Counted from the first letter of the stretch, positions 1-8,274 are shown. The stretch: 64,000 nucleotides of DNA from Gallaecimonas xiamenensis 3-C-1 (GCF_000299915.1 NZ_AMRI01000023.1:1-64000), one strand, 5' to 3'. Numbers and translations are program-made. Notes: a model not told the origin generated them from the letters alone.

Positions 1-163
1 GTCATGGCCGGAGCCTTTATCAAGAGAGGGGTCTTTCAAGGCTAGTTTTCGCAAGGCAACTTCGCCATGATGGGATGGGTGTCCTTTTTCTTTTTTCTCC
101 GCCTGCCGGAGCGAATCCCGGCGTTCAAGAAACTGGAACAGTTACTTCAAGAGGAGATGTACA

Positions 164-445
164 ATGAAACAGCTTCTGTTGTTGATATCCTCACTTTCCA
201 TGTTCGGATGTGCTCAGAATTCCGGTGTCATTCCCATGGGTAATGATAAATATATGGTCTCCAGGCAAGCTGCAACGGGGTTCACGGGCATGGGTACGTT
301 AAAGGCCGATGCTTTGAAGGAAGCAGCAGCGTACTGCCAATCAAAGCAGAAGGCATTGGAAGTGCTTAAGGTAATAGAGGCACAGCCACCCTTTGTTATG
401 GGAAACTTCCCTAAATCGGAGGTGCAATTCGAGTGTGTGGAATAG
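164..445 (+). CDS. Small lipoprotein, function unknown
   Basis: Encodes 93 residues. The N-terminus is a lipoprotein signal: KQLLLL core, then a lipobox-like FGC at residues 14-16, so the mature protein should be lipid-anchored at Cys16. A GAGGAG ribosome site sits about 7 bases before the ATG. The rest is a short soluble domain with two further Cys (residues 58 and 91) that could form a disulphide in the periplasm. The codon mix is less G+C-rich than the neighbouring genes. I recognise no family with certainty; it resembles small periplasmic lipoproteins seen in many gammaproteobacteria. It appears to be a single-gene unit ending before a shared terminator. Confidence 0.7.
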   Translation: MKQLLLLISSLSMFGCAQNSGVIPMGNDKYMVSRQAATGFTGMGTLKADALKEAAAYCQSKQKALEVLKVIEAQPPFVMGNFPKSEVQFECVE

Positions 446-578
446 GTATGAAAATTATAAAAAGTACTGAACCATACAAACTCTTCCTTATCCCGACCCA
501 TTCAGGCGGCATGGCATTCAAAGTATTCTCTTTCTTAACCTAGTACAAAGAGTTAACTGCCCTGCCCTACCCTTAACA

Positions 579-606
579 AGCAAAAGGCCCTTTCGGGCCT
601 TTTGCT
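579..606. terminator. Bidirectional rho-independent terminator
   Basis: A 12-bp stem (AGCAAAAGGCCC / GGGCCTTTTGCT) closes a TTTC loop. A T-run follows on the plus strand, and the AAAA in the left arm gives a partial T-run on the minus strand. It lies between the small lipoprotein (+) and the methyltransferase (-), which end tail to tail. Confidence 0.8.
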
Positions 607-616
607 TTTGGGGCGC

Positions 617-1360
617 TTAGCGCTTCACACACACGAAGATGGCGTTACCGGACGCCTGGTCCCAGGGCAGTATCTTGTCGTAGTCGTGTTCAAAGATATG
701 CACCTCAAACAGTGGGTCCAGCAGGGCCTCAAGTTCGGCGAAGGTCACCGCCACCATGGGGTGTTCGTCTTGCCAGAATTCGATATCCCCTTGGTGGTGG
801 CGCTCTATATGCAGGCGCAGGGATTGGCGCTCCCCTTCCCCGCCGTAGTGCCAGCCGGAGCGGAACCAGAACAGGGCGTCGTCCTGGCTGGCGCTGTGGC
901 TGACCGAGGAGCTGTTGTCGATTTTCAGCCGGTCGACGGCGTTAAAGGAAAAGACCCCGCCGCTGCCCAGGGCCTGGTGTACCCGCCCTATGCAGGCCTT
1001 GAGGTTGGCCAGGCCGTCGCAGTAGTGGAGGGAGTACAAAAAGCAGGTGATGAGGTCCAGGGGCGCGTCCACCTCGAAGTCACACATGTTTTGCAGGGTA
1101 AAGCGGGCTTCGGGGCAGCGCTTGGCGGCCAGGTCCAGCATCGGCTGGTTGATGTCCAGGCCGCTGCTGTCAAAGCCGGCGTCCAGGAAGTGGCGCACAT
1201 GGGGGCCGGTGCCGCAGGCCAAGTCTAAATGGCGGGTGCCCCGGTTGCCGAAAATCTGATGCAGCCGTTGCAGGCTCTGGCTTTGGGCCTGGTAGTTGAT
1301 GTCGGCACACATCAGGTCGTAGTAGCCGGACAGGTCGGTATAAAGGGCGGTGCGGGACAT
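617..1360 (-). CDS. Class I SAM-dependent methyltransferase
   Basis: The 247-residue protein has the Rossmann-fold methyltransferase layout. Motif I is HLDLACGTGPH at residues 44-54, an acidic residue ends strand 2 (SSGLDINQPML), and LDLITCFLYSLHYC follows where motif IV is expected. The C-terminal half, rich in W and H, probably forms the substrate pocket. It most resembles the UbiE/MenG-like methyltransferase-25 group; the substrate cannot be read from sequence. It is transcribed alone, facing away from the Mpo1-like gene, with about 200 bp between them holding the two promoters. Confidence 0.8.
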   Translation of the reverse strand: MSRTALYTDLSGYYDLMCADINYQAQSQSLQRLHQIFGNRGTRHLDLACGTGPHVRHFLDAGFDSSGLDINQPMLDLAAKRCPEARFTLQNMCDFEVDAPLDLITCFLYSLHYCDGLANLKACIGRVHQALGSGGVFSFNAVDRLKIDNSSSVSHSASQDDALFWFRSGWHYGGEGERQSLRLHIERHHQGDIEFWQDEHPMVAVTFAELEALLDPLFEVHIFEHDYDKILPWDQASGNAIFVCVKR

Positions 1361-1565
1361 CGGGAACAGCGCCTAAAGCTGAGGGTGGCGCATAGTACAC
1401 TGGCCCGGTGAAAAAGTATTCGATTAATTAGCACCGGCAAGATGCCCGCAAGGCCCATGGGGACTGGGCCCCTGGCTGGCCGCCCAAAGGCGTTGTTTAA
1501 AGTGTCGCCAGTTGGCCCCAGGGGGATTAACATCAGGCCAAGGGACAATAAAAAGGACAACCCTG

Positions 1566-1898
1566 ATGCAGCAGCGATACCGTAGTTTTGCCGCGTTTTA
1601 CCCCTTCTACCTGGAGCAGCACAGCAACCAGACCTGCCGGCGCCTGCATTTTGCCGGCTCTACCCTGGTGCTGGTGATCGCCCTGGTGGCCCTGGTCAGC
1701 GGCCACTGGTGGTACCTGGCCCTGATGCCCCTGGCCGGTTACGGCTTTGCCTGGGTGGGGCATTTCTTCTTTGAAAAGAACAAGCCCGCCACTTTCAGCT
1801 ACCCCCTTTACAGCCTCTGGGGCGACTGGGTGATGTACAAGGACATGCTGCTGGGCCAGTTGCCTGAGCCAAACCAAGGCATCACCAAGGACAAGTAA
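1566..1898 (+). CDS. DUF962 / Mpo1-like membrane protein
   Basis: From the ATG at 1566, which has an AAAAAGGA ribosome site just upstream, the protein is 110 residues. It starts QQRYRSFAAFYPFYLEQHSN, the typical opening of the DUF962/Mpo1-like family, followed by two hydrophobic helices (about residues 30-70) and a conserved HFFFEKNKPATF segment. Yeast Mpo1 is an Fe(II)-dependent dioxygenase acting on 2-hydroxy fatty acids. The His residues near both helices fit a metal site, but activity here is inference. An in-frame ATG further upstream (1512) lacks a ribosome site and family similarity. The stop codon abuts the next ATG, so the two genes are coupled. Confidence 0.8.
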   Translation: MQQRYRSFAAFYPFYLEQHSNQTCRRLHFAGSTLVLVIALVALVSGHWWYLALMPLAGYGFAWVGHFFFEKNKPATFSYPLYSLWGDWVMYKDMLLGQLPEPNQGITKDK

Positions 1899-2474
1899 AT
1901 GGATTTATGGCAACTGCTGACCGAGCTGGAACACAAGGGCCGGGAAAACGACGCCGTCGAGACCGACAGGGCCAGGCGTTACCTCAATATCACCCGGGAC
2001 ACCGGGGAGTTCCTGGCGCTGATGGTCAAGGCCACTGGCGCCCGCACCCTGCTGGAAGTGGGCACCTCCAACGGTTATTCGGCCCTGTGGCTGGCCAAGG
2101 CCCTGCCCCCTGGGGGCCACCTCTACACCATAGAGCGCCAGGCCAGCAAGGCGGCCGAGGCCCGCAGCCATTTTGCCAAGGCCGGGCTAAGCGGCCGCAT
2201 CACCCTGCTGGAAGGGGACCTGGCCCAGCAGCTTGACGCCGTGCCCGGCGAGCTGGACCTTATCTTCCTCGACGCCGACCGCAGCACCTACCTGCCCCTG
2301 GCCGAACGCTTTTTCAGCCATTTAAGGGCCGGGGGCTTGCTGATCTGCGACAACGCCGTTTCCCACCAGGAGGAAATGGCCGACTTCAGCGCCTGGGTGG
2401 ACCGCCAAGCACACCTCAGCAAGGCCCAGGTGCCGGTGGGCAAAGGGGAGCTGCTGGTGTACAAAGGCCAATAA
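1899..2474 (+). CDS. O-methyltransferase family 3 protein
   Basis: The 191-residue protein carries LLEVGTSNGYSALWLA (motif I, about residues 51-66) and DLIFLDADRSTY (metal/catalytic region), the signature of the catechol-O-methyltransferase-like family 3, which normally needs a divalent cation. It is cytosolic with no signal peptide. It starts one base after the stop of the Mpo1-like gene and is followed 13 bases later by the HExxH gene, so the three probably share a transcript. The substrate is unknown; small catechols, or free carboxyl or hydroxyl groups, are usual in the family. Confidence 0.85.
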   Translation: MDLWQLLTELEHKGRENDAVETDRARRYLNITRDTGEFLALMVKATGARTLLEVGTSNGYSALWLAKALPPGGHLYTIERQASKAAEARSHFAKAGLSGRITLLEGDLAQQLDAVPGELDLIFLDADRSTYLPLAERFFSHLRAGGLLICDNAVSHQEEMADFSAWVDRQAHLSKAQVPVGKGELLVYKGQ

Positions 2475-2487
2475 CCAAGGAAGGCCC

Positions 2488-2961
2488 ATGATCCCCCTTA
2501 TCAGCCAATGGATAACCGACACCAACCTGGCCAACCTGCACCGGCGCCAGCCCTGTAGCCGCTTTGCCAAGGCCTTTGCCGGCTTTTACCCGCCCGCCTT
2601 CCTGGACCAGGCCTACTACGTGGTGACAGAGCACCTGCCCAAGCCGGACTTCCCGGCCTTGAGGGACGCCGGCTTGGGCGACTTTATCGACATGCCGGCG
2701 GCGGCCATTACCTACCAGGACACCTACTACATCACCCCCGAGGCCATGGGTTCCCTGCGCACCCACTTCCACGAGTTGGTGCACGTGGTGCAATGGCAGC
2801 AGTTGGGGCTGGCAGGCTTTATCCAGCGCTACCTGTGGGAGCTGAGCCAATACGGCTACCGGGCCTCGCCCCTGGAAGAAATGGCCTATGACCTAGACGC
2901 CCACTTCGGCCGCCAAGGCCAGCCCCTGGACGTACAAGAGCGGGTGCAAAGCCTGCTGTAA
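2488..2961 (+). CDS. Putative zinc-metallopeptidase-like protein (HExxH)
   Basis: The 157-residue protein contains HELVH at residues 95-99, followed by VVQW, and a downstream glutamate in SPLEEMAYDLDA (about residues 128-138). This matches the HExxH...E zinc-site layout seen in small DUF4157-like proteins. No signal peptide is evident, so it is probably cytosolic. An AAGGA ribosome site precedes the ATG. I cannot place it in a named family. The two His, the Glu and the downstream acidic residue are intact, so catalytic activity is possible but untested. It follows the O-methyltransferase gene directly. Confidence 0.65.
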   Translation: MIPLISQWITDTNLANLHRRQPCSRFAKAFAGFYPPAFLDQAYYVVTEHLPKPDFPALRDAGLGDFIDMPAAAITYQDTYYITPEAMGSLRTHFHELVHVVQWQQLGLAGFIQRYLWELSQYGYRASPLEEMAYDLDAHFGRQGQPLDVQERVQSLL

Positions 2962-3012
2962 AGGCCGGGCACCTGGACAGACGCAGACACCAAACCGGTA
3001 TAAGAGGGAACC

Positions 3013-3150
3013 ATGTACCGCTACAAAGTCAGTATCGCCGCCAGCCAGGCGGCCGTAGCCCCCGGCTTTACCCTGGTGACGGGGGGCGGGATCTTCCTGG
3101 CCCTGATGGCCCTGTATAGTAAAGCCAATGCCGGCGAGGACAAGGCATGA
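3013..3150 (+). CDS. 45-residue single-pass membrane peptide
   Basis: This is a short ORF of 45 residues starting MYRYKVSIAASQ and ending AGEDKA. It has one hydrophobic stretch (about residues 14-36, rich in Gly, Leu and Ala) that could span the membrane. A GAGGGAA ribosome site lies 3-9 bases before the ATG. Its stop overlaps the next start as ATGA, so translation is coupled to the DUF2071 gene. Base and codon use match the flanking genes. Function unknown; coupling suggests it works with, or tunes translation of, the downstream protein. Confidence 0.6.
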   Translation: MYRYKVSIAASQAAVAPGFTLVTGGGIFLALMALYSKANAGEDKA

Positions 3151-3932
3151 GCCTCTCCCTGCGGTTTGACCAGGCGCTGACCGAACGCCCCCAGCCCAAG
3201 GGCATAGACGTACTCTGTGGCCTCAAGCACTTTGCCATCATCACCTATGCGGTGCCGGCAGAACGCTTCAAAGGCCTTTTCCCCGACCGTTTCCAACTGG
3301 ACAGCATCCAGGTAGACGGCCAGGAGATGGGCTTGGTGTCGGTGGTACCCTTTATCGACCTGGACTTCACCTCTGCCGTTTACCCCTTTCCCCGGTTCAC
3401 CATGGGGCAGACCAACTACCGCATCTACATCATCGACACCCAGACCCAGGAGCGCTGTGTCTGGTTCCTGGGCACCACCCTGGACTCCTGGACCCTGCTG
3501 GTTCCCCGTTACCTGTGGCAACTACCCTGGTACAGCGGCCGGGTGCGCTTTGACTGCGAGCAGGACGCCGAAGGCCGCTACCGGCACTACCGGATGCAGA
3601 CCCAGGCCCAATGGGCCCCGGCCCAGGTCAGCCTCAGCCAGGACGGCAGCGACCCCCTGGACTTTCCCGGCTTTGCCGACACCGAGTCGGCCCTGGTCTA
3701 CCTGACCCACCCCCTGGCCGGTTTCTACCACAGGCGGGACGGCAAGCTGGGCACCTACCGGGTCTGGCACAAGGAACTGGCGGTCAGCCCGGCCCGTTTG
3801 CACCAGGCCGACTTCGGCCTGCTCAGCCGCCTGGGGCTGGTGACCCCGGCCGAGCAGCAGGCCCCCTATTCGGTGCTGATAGAGCCGTTAAACCAGTTCA
3901 CCATTTACCTGCCGCCCAAGCGGCTGGATTGA
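3147..3932 (+). CDS. DUF2071 (YqjF-like) protein
   Basis: The 261-residue soluble protein opens with a helix and then CGLKHFAIITYAVPAERFKGLFPDRF, resembling the DUF2071/YqjF group that shares the acetoacetate-decarboxylase-like beta fold. It contains many Tyr and Trp residues around the predicted pocket (WFLGTTLDSW, YRHYRM). No function is established for this group. The start overlaps the preceding 45-residue ORF by four bases (ATGA), indicating coupled translation. It has no clear link to the following two-component genes, which have their own ribosome site after an 80-base gap. Confidence 0.65.
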   Translation: MSLSLRFDQALTERPQPKGIDVLCGLKHFAIITYAVPAERFKGLFPDRFQLDSIQVDGQEMGLVSVVPFIDLDFTSAVYPFPRFTMGQTNYRIYIIDTQTQERCVWFLGTTLDSWTLLVPRYLWQLPWYSGRVRFDCEQDAEGRYRHYRMQTQAQWAPAQVSLSQDGSDPLDFPGFADTESALVYLTHPLAGFYHRRDGKLGTYRVWHKELAVSPARLHQADFGLLSRLGLVTPAEQQAPYSVLIEPLNQFTIYLPPKRLD

Positions 3933-4025
3933 GCTAAGTGCTTGATTAGGCTCTTGTCACCAAGGGACTTAAGGTAAGCTTCAGCTGGGGCGGCGATACT
4001 GGGCTGTCCTGTGGAGGAGCGCTTT

Positions 4026-4682
4026 ATGTACCTGTTGCTGGTGGAAGATGATCTGGCCCTGGGCACGGCCCTGTTGAAACTGCTGGCTAGCCAGTACCGG
4101 GTGGACTGGGTGCGTGATCTGGCCTCGGCCAGGCGCCACCAGCAGGCCGCCCAGTATGACCTGCTGTTGCTGGACCTGGGTTTGCCGGACGGTGACGGGG
4201 TGGCTTGGCTCAAGTCGCTGCGCGGCGCCGGCCTGGACCTGCCGGTGCTGATCCTCTCGGCCCGGGACGCCCTGGACGACAGGGTCCAGGGCCTGGATAC
4301 CGGCGCCGACGACTACCTGGTCAAACCCTTCGAACCGGACGAACTGCTGGCACGGATCCGGGTGCTGCTGCGCCGCCAGGCCGGCAAGGCCAAGCCGGTA
4401 CTGGAAGCCGGCGCCCTGCACTACGCCCCCGACAGCCAGGACTTCTTCCTGAACGGCCAGCGCCTGGTACTGCCCCGCAAAGAGCAGCAACTGCTGGCCG
4501 TGCTGATCCAGGCCGGTGACAAGCCGGTGGCCAGGGAACGGCTGCTGCAACAGCTTTACGGCCTGGGTAACGAGGCCGAGTCCAACACCCTGGAAGTGCA
4601 CATTCACGCCCTTCGCAAGGCGGTGGGCAAGCCCCGTATCGAAACGGTGCGCGGCTTTGGCTACCGGCTGGTGGCCCTGTGA
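4026..4682 (+). CDS. qseB: Response regulator, QseB/PmrA type (OmpR family)
   Basis: The 218-residue protein has an N-terminal receiver domain with the acidic pair ED at 7-8, phospho-acceptor D50 (LLLLD), and K100 in LVKPF. A C-terminal winged-helix DNA-binding domain ends in VRGFGYRLV. I start it at 4026 because GGAGGAG lies 7 bases upstream; an ATG at 4011 would sit inside that ribosome site. The kinase gene overlaps its stop as GTGA, and a YgiW protein follows the pair. This neighbourhood is known for QseBC/PreAB in enterobacteria and Pasteurellaceae, so QseB is the best name, although other PmrA-like regulators are alike in sequence. Confidence 0.8.
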   Translation: MYLLLVEDDLALGTALLKLLASQYRVDWVRDLASARRHQQAAQYDLLLLDLGLPDGDGVAWLKSLRGAGLDLPVLILSARDALDDRVQGLDTGADDYLVKPFEPDELLARIRVLLRRQAGKAKPVLEAGALHYAPDSQDFFLNGQRLVLPRKEQQLLAVLIQAGDKPVARERLLQQLYGLGNEAESNTLEVHIHALRKAVGKPRIETVRGFGYRLVAL

Positions 4683-5956
4683 GCTTTCGCCTCCGTACCC
4701 TGGCCTGGCTGCTGGGCCTGAGCCTGCTGGCCGCCAGCCTGACCGGTGTCCTGGCCACCTATATCGCCGCCGACGACGAATTCCAGGACGTGCTGGCCGA
4801 CGACCTCAAGCACCAAGCCAAACTGCTGGCTGCCCTGGTCAACAGTGCCCAGGTGGACCCGCAGCGCCTGGAAGCGTTGCTGGGCAAATACCTGGAAGAG
4901 GATGGCGAAGACACCCTCTGGGTCAGCCTCTATCGCCTCGATGACGGCACCTTGCTGAGCAACCTCAAACACCGGCTGCCATTGGAACGCAGCGACAGCG
5001 GCTCCTTGCAGCGGGAGTTTGACGGCCACCACTGGCACGGCTACCAGCGCCGCCAGGGGGACTTGGTGGTACAGCTGCTGCGCCGGGACGACCTGACCCG
5101 TGACATCCAGGCCGACATCGCCGAGGAGATCACCACCCCAACCCTGGTCAGCAGTGCCATCAGCCTGTTGCTGTTGGCCGCCCTGATGTGGCTGACCCTA
5201 AGGCCCCTGACCCGGCTGGTACGGGAACTGGAACAGCGCCAGCCGGACGATCTGTCCCCCCTCAAGGTGCGCAGCCCGGCCAGGGAAATAGCCAGCCTTA
5301 CCGCCAGCCTTAACCGGCTGATGGCCGGGGTAGACCAGGTATTGAGCCGGGAACGGCGCTTTGCCAGCGACGTGGCCCACGAGCTGCGCACCCCCCTGAC
5401 CACCCTCAAGCTGGAACTGGCCGGCCCGGACCCGGATCTGAAGGCCTTGCGCCAGGAAACGGAGCGCCTGGCCCGGGTGGTGGAACAGCTGCTGACCCTG
5501 GCCCGCCTGGAACAGGGCCACTGGCAGCAACGCTTCAACAGCCTGGCCCTGGGCCCGGCCCTGGCGCAGCTGGCCGAACGCTACCAACCCCGTTTTGCCG
5601 CCAGGGACATGGCGCTGACCTGGCAGTTGGACCAGGGCCAGGTTAGGGGGGACGCCACCCTGTTGCTGGTACTGGCCGAAAACCTGCTCAGCAACGCCTT
5701 GCGCCACTGCCCGGGCGGCACCCGGGTGCAACTGGGCTGGCAACAGGGTGAGCTGTGGGTAAGGGACGACGGCCCCGGCCTTGCCGCCGAGCAAAGGGCC
5801 CGCATGGCCGAGCCTTTCACCCGCCTGGACAGCAAAAGCGACGGCCTGGGCCTGGGCCTGGCCATCTGCCAGCAGGTGGCCGAGATCCACGGCGCCCGGC
5901 TCAGTTTTGACGACGGCCAACCCGGCCTCTGGGCCGGGGTCCATTTTCCCACTTAA
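4679..5956 (+). CDS. qseC: Sensor histidine kinase, QseC-like
   Basis: The 425-residue protein starts with GTG overlapping the regulator's stop. It has an N-terminal membrane helix (about 9-30), a periplasmic sensor region of about 125 residues, a second helix (about 155-175), and then a HAMP-like linker. The HisKA segment DVAHELRTPL carries phospho-accepting H234, and an HATPase domain shows N (ENLLSNALRH), DDGPGL and GLGLGLAIC. It should phosphorylate and dephosphorylate the adjacent QseB-like regulator. The ligand cannot be read from sequence; the short acidic sensor domain fits the QseC/PmrB group. Confidence 0.8.
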   Translation: MSFRLRTLAWLLGLSLLAASLTGVLATYIAADDEFQDVLADDLKHQAKLLAALVNSAQVDPQRLEALLGKYLEEDGEDTLWVSLYRLDDGTLLSNLKHRLPLERSDSGSLQREFDGHHWHGYQRRQGDLVVQLLRRDDLTRDIQADIAEEITTPTLVSSAISLLLLAALMWLTLRPLTRLVRELEQRQPDDLSPLKVRSPAREIASLTASLNRLMAGVDQVLSRERRFASDVAHELRTPLTTLKLELAGPDPDLKALRQETERLARVVEQLLTLARLEQGHWQQRFNSLALGPALAQLAERYQPRFAARDMALTWQLDQGQVRGDATLLLVLAENLLSNALRHCPGGTRVQLGWQQGELWVRDDGPGLAAEQRARMAEPFTRLDSKSDGLGLGLAICQQVAEIHGARLSFDDGQPGLWAGVHFPT

Positions 5957-6018
5957 GGTGAACTTCATGTCCTCGCCCTAGCATGGAACCCACGCACTAA
6001 GCCAAAGAGGACAACACC

Positions 6019-6378
6019 ATGACCAAGACCCTGATCGCCCTGACCCTGGCCAGCGCCGCCTTTACTGCCACCGCCAACAGCAGCGCCGCCCAGGGCGGCT
6101 TTACCGGCCCAGACAGCGTCAAGATGAGCACGGTGGAAGAGGCCAAGGGGCTGCGGGACGACACGGCCATCAAGCTTACCGGTTTCCTGGTCAAGGCCCT
6201 GGGGGACGACAAATACGAATTCCGCGACGACACCGGTACCCTGGTGGTAGAGATCGACAAGGACCTCTGGCAAGGCCGGGAGATAGGTCCTGAGCAGAAG
6301 GTTGAACTGCGCGGTGAGGTAGACCAGGAGTGGAACAGCACCGAGCTGGACGTGGACAGGCTGAGCCTGGCCGAATAA
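6019..6378 (+). CDS. ygiW: YgiW/YdeI family periplasmic OB-fold protein
   Basis: The 119-residue protein has a cleavable signal (about residues 1-20, TLASAAFTATANS) followed by a bacterial OB-fold (BOF) domain: GPDSVKMSTVEEAKGLRDDTAIKLTGFL, then DDKYEFRDDTGTLVVEIDKDLW. YgiW/VisP-like proteins are periplasmic stress-tolerance factors and are often encoded next to qseBC. Here it follows the kinase by 62 bases on the same strand. An AAAGAGGA ribosome site precedes the ATG. A strong terminator ends the unit. Whether it senses or protects, for example by ligand binding in the OB fold, is not shown. Confidence 0.85.
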   Translation: MTKTLIALTLASAAFTATANSSAAQGGFTGPDSVKMSTVEEAKGLRDDTAIKLTGFLVKALGDDKYEFRDDTGTLVVEIDKDLWQGREIGPEQKVELRGEVDQEWNSTELDVDRLSLAE

Positions 6379-6392
6379 GGCTGCAACGAACG

Positions 6393-6424
6393 ACAACGCC
6401 GGGCTCAGCCCGGCGTTGTTTTTT
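6393..6424 (+). terminator. Rho-independent terminator after ygiW
   Basis: A perfect 12-bp stem (ACAACGCCGGGC / GCCCGGCGTTGT) with a TCA loop is followed by a T6 run. It separates the qseBC-ygiW unit from the convergent yegS gene. Confidence 0.9.
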
Positions 6425-6427
6425 GGG

Positions 6428-7312
6428 TCAGGGCAGGTGAAAACGCAGGGCCTTGGGCAACACCTCGAAGACAAAGCGGGTGTCCGTCATGGGTTCGCCG
6501 TCCAGGTTGATGTGCAGCGGCGCCTCGGCCTCCAGCACAAACTGCTCGGCCTGGCGCCGCTCCACCCAGGACTCGTGGCCGCGCAGGCCGTCCTGGGCCA
6601 GGGCGTCCAGCATGTCCAGCAGCCCCAGTTGCCGGTTTTCCGGCAGCAGGGTGATATCCAAGAGGCCGTCGTCCAGGCGGGCGTCGGGGCAGAGGCGGAT
6701 ACCGCCCCCGGCCTGCCAGCCGTTGCCCACCGCCAGGGCCATCAAGCGCCCTTCCCAGGCCTGGTCGCCCCGGTTGAGCCGGGCCGCTATGGGTTGGAAC
6801 TCGAACAGCTTGCCAAGGCCGGTCAGGAAATAGGAAAACTTGCCCAGCCATTGCTTGAGCTCGGGGTTGGTGTTGACCGTGACCTCCGAGCCGAAGCCGC
6901 CGGTGACCATGTTCAGAAAGGGCCGGCTGTTGACCAGACCCACGTCTATGGGCCTGGGGGTTTTGTTAAGGACCAGGGCCAGGGCCTTGGCCAGGTTGTC
7001 CGGCCCTATGCCCACCCCCTGGGCAAAATCGTTGGCGGTGCCCATGGGCAACAGGCCCATGGCTTCCTGGGGCGGGCCCTTGCTGAGCATGCCGGCCAGC
7101 ACTTCGTTAAGGGTGCCGTCGCCCCCCACCGCCACCAGGCTGTCCAGCCCCTGGCCCAGGGCTTCGGCGGCAAAACGCTGGGCGTCACCCTCTTCGAAGG
7201 TGACCCGTACCGAGATCTGGTGGCCCTTGTCCCTGGCCTGGGCGATAAGGGTTCTCAGCTGGCCGTTGCCCGCTGCTTTTCCGTTGACGATCAAGCGAAT
7301 GCGTTTGCTCAT
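6428..7312 (-). CDS. yegS: YegS-like lipid kinase
   Basis: The 294-residue diacylglycerol-kinase-catalytic-domain protein carries the GGDGTLNEVLAGM nucleotide-binding motif and the following GLLPMGTANDFAQ motif, both diagnostic. The C-terminal beta-rich domain contains a typical HINLDGE segment. YegS phosphorylates phosphatidylglycerol or diacylglycerol-like lipids in vitro with Mg and ATP; the physiological substrate is not known. I start at the ATG at 7312 because AAGGAGG lies 5 bases upstream; an earlier start (7372) would add 20 residues without family similarity. It is transcribed alone towards the ygiW terminator. Confidence 0.9.
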   Translation of the reverse strand: MSKRIRLIVNGKAAGNGQLRTLIAQARDKGHQISVRVTFEEGDAQRFAAEALGQGLDSLVAVGGDGTLNEVLAGMLSKGPPQEAMGLLPMGTANDFAQGVGIGPDNLAKALALVLNKTPRPIDVGLVNSRPFLNMVTGGFGSEVTVNTNPELKQWLGKFSYFLTGLGKLFEFQPIAARLNRGDQAWEGRLMALAVGNGWQAGGGIRLCPDARLDDGLLDITLLPENRQLGLLDMLDALAQDGLRGHESWVERRQAEQFVLEAEAPLHINLDGEPMTDTRFVFEVLPKALRFHLP

Positions 7313-7373
7313 GACACCTCCTTGGCACCCTTCCACCTTAGCGCCGCGCCCTGAATGCCGTCTAACAGCCAAT

Positions 7374-7397
7374 AAAAAACGCGGCCTTGGCCGCGTT
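7374..7397 (-). terminator. Rho-independent terminator after the HDOD gene
   Basis: On the minus strand the 9-bp stem AACGCGGCC / GGCCGCGTT with a 2-base loop is followed by a T-run (A-run 7374-7379 on the plus strand). It ends the HDOD gene just before yegS. Confidence 0.85.
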
Positions 7398-7401
7398 GCT
7401 G

Positions 7402-8274
7402 TCAGAGGTCGAAGGCCTCTTTGAGCTCGTTGAAGGGCTCGGTAAAGGCGGGGTCGTCGAAATAGTCTTCCGACGGGATGAGCCCCTGGGCCACCGCCGT
7501 TTGGGCCAACTGGTCGGTGTCCAGGCCGTGGCGCTGCAACAGGCCACAGCCCAGGGCGCCCAGGCGCACAAAGGTGGCGTAGTCCGGCACGCCGGCGTCG
7601 TAGTCCGGGTCCTTCCAGTGTTTGACCACCTTGAGCTGGTCTTCACCGAAGTCCCAGGAGCGCAGTATGTTCAGCCCCAAAGGCTGGGACAGGCGCGCCA
7701 GCACCTTCTTGAGCAGGTAGGGGCTGGTCACCGCATCCGGCATGCGCTCGGCTTCGGCCAAGATCGGCAAGACCCCGATGTTGTGGATAAGGCCAGCCAG
7801 TTGGGTGCCGTCCACGGTCAGGTCACGGGGGTTGCTGCCACCCTTGGCCAGGTAGCTTTGCAGCAGCAGCGCCGAGGCACAGGACACCGACACGCTCTCT
7901 TCCCACTCGCCCATCATCACGTCCTCGATAATGGGGTGGCTGCAGATAAAGAGCTGCTGCATGGCGGCAGCGGTGACCAGGGAGCGGATCTGGCGCATGC
8001 CAATGCGGCTGAGGGCTCCTTGGATGGAGTCCACAGCGGCGGCGCGGCGGAAATGAGCGGAGTTGGCCACCCGGGTCATGCGGGCGGCCAGGGCCGGATC
8101 CTGGGCCAGGATGTCCGCCAGGGCGTCCATGGAGACGTCTTCGCGCTCTGTGGCGTCACGCACCTGCAGGGCTATCTCCGGCAGGGTCGGCAGGATCAGG
8201 GAGTCGTTTTTGATCTTGGTGATCAGGGATGCAAGCAAGTCATTTTCGTTGGCCATGGTATCCAAGCCATTCAT
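7402..8274 (-). CDS. HDOD domain signalling protein
   Basis: The 290-residue protein has the HDOD domain over most of its length (SLILPTLPEIALQVRDATEREDVSMDAL, AQDPALAARMTRVANSAHF). This is a degenerate HD phosphohydrolase fold used in signalling proteins such as CdgR-type or GAP-like adaptors. The catalytic HD pair is not preserved (LAGLIHNIGVLPI sits where HDxG is expected), which is normal for HDOD. The ATG at 8274 follows AAGGGG; a GTG 18 bases further upstream is less likely. It diverges from trhP. Its partner and output are unknown. Confidence 0.85.
   Translation of the reverse strand: MNGLDTMANENDLLASLITKIKNDSLILPTLPEIALQVRDATEREDVSMDALADILAQDPALAARMTRVANSAHFRRAAAVDSIQGALSRIGMRQIRSLVTAAAMQQLFICSHPIIEDVMMGEWEESVSVSCASALLLQSYLAKGGSNPRDLTVDGTQLAGLIHNIGVLPILAEAERMPDAVTSPYLLKKVLARLSQPLGLNILRSWDFGEDQLKVVKHWKDPDYDAGVPDYATFVRLGALGCGLLQRHGLDTDQLAQTAVAQGLIPSEDYFDDPAFTEPFNELKEAFDL

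Noticed and set aside
1..45. Possible tail of an upstream gene (14 sense codons ending in TAG)
   Set aside because: Only 45 bases, no family match and no way to tell a true end from chance.
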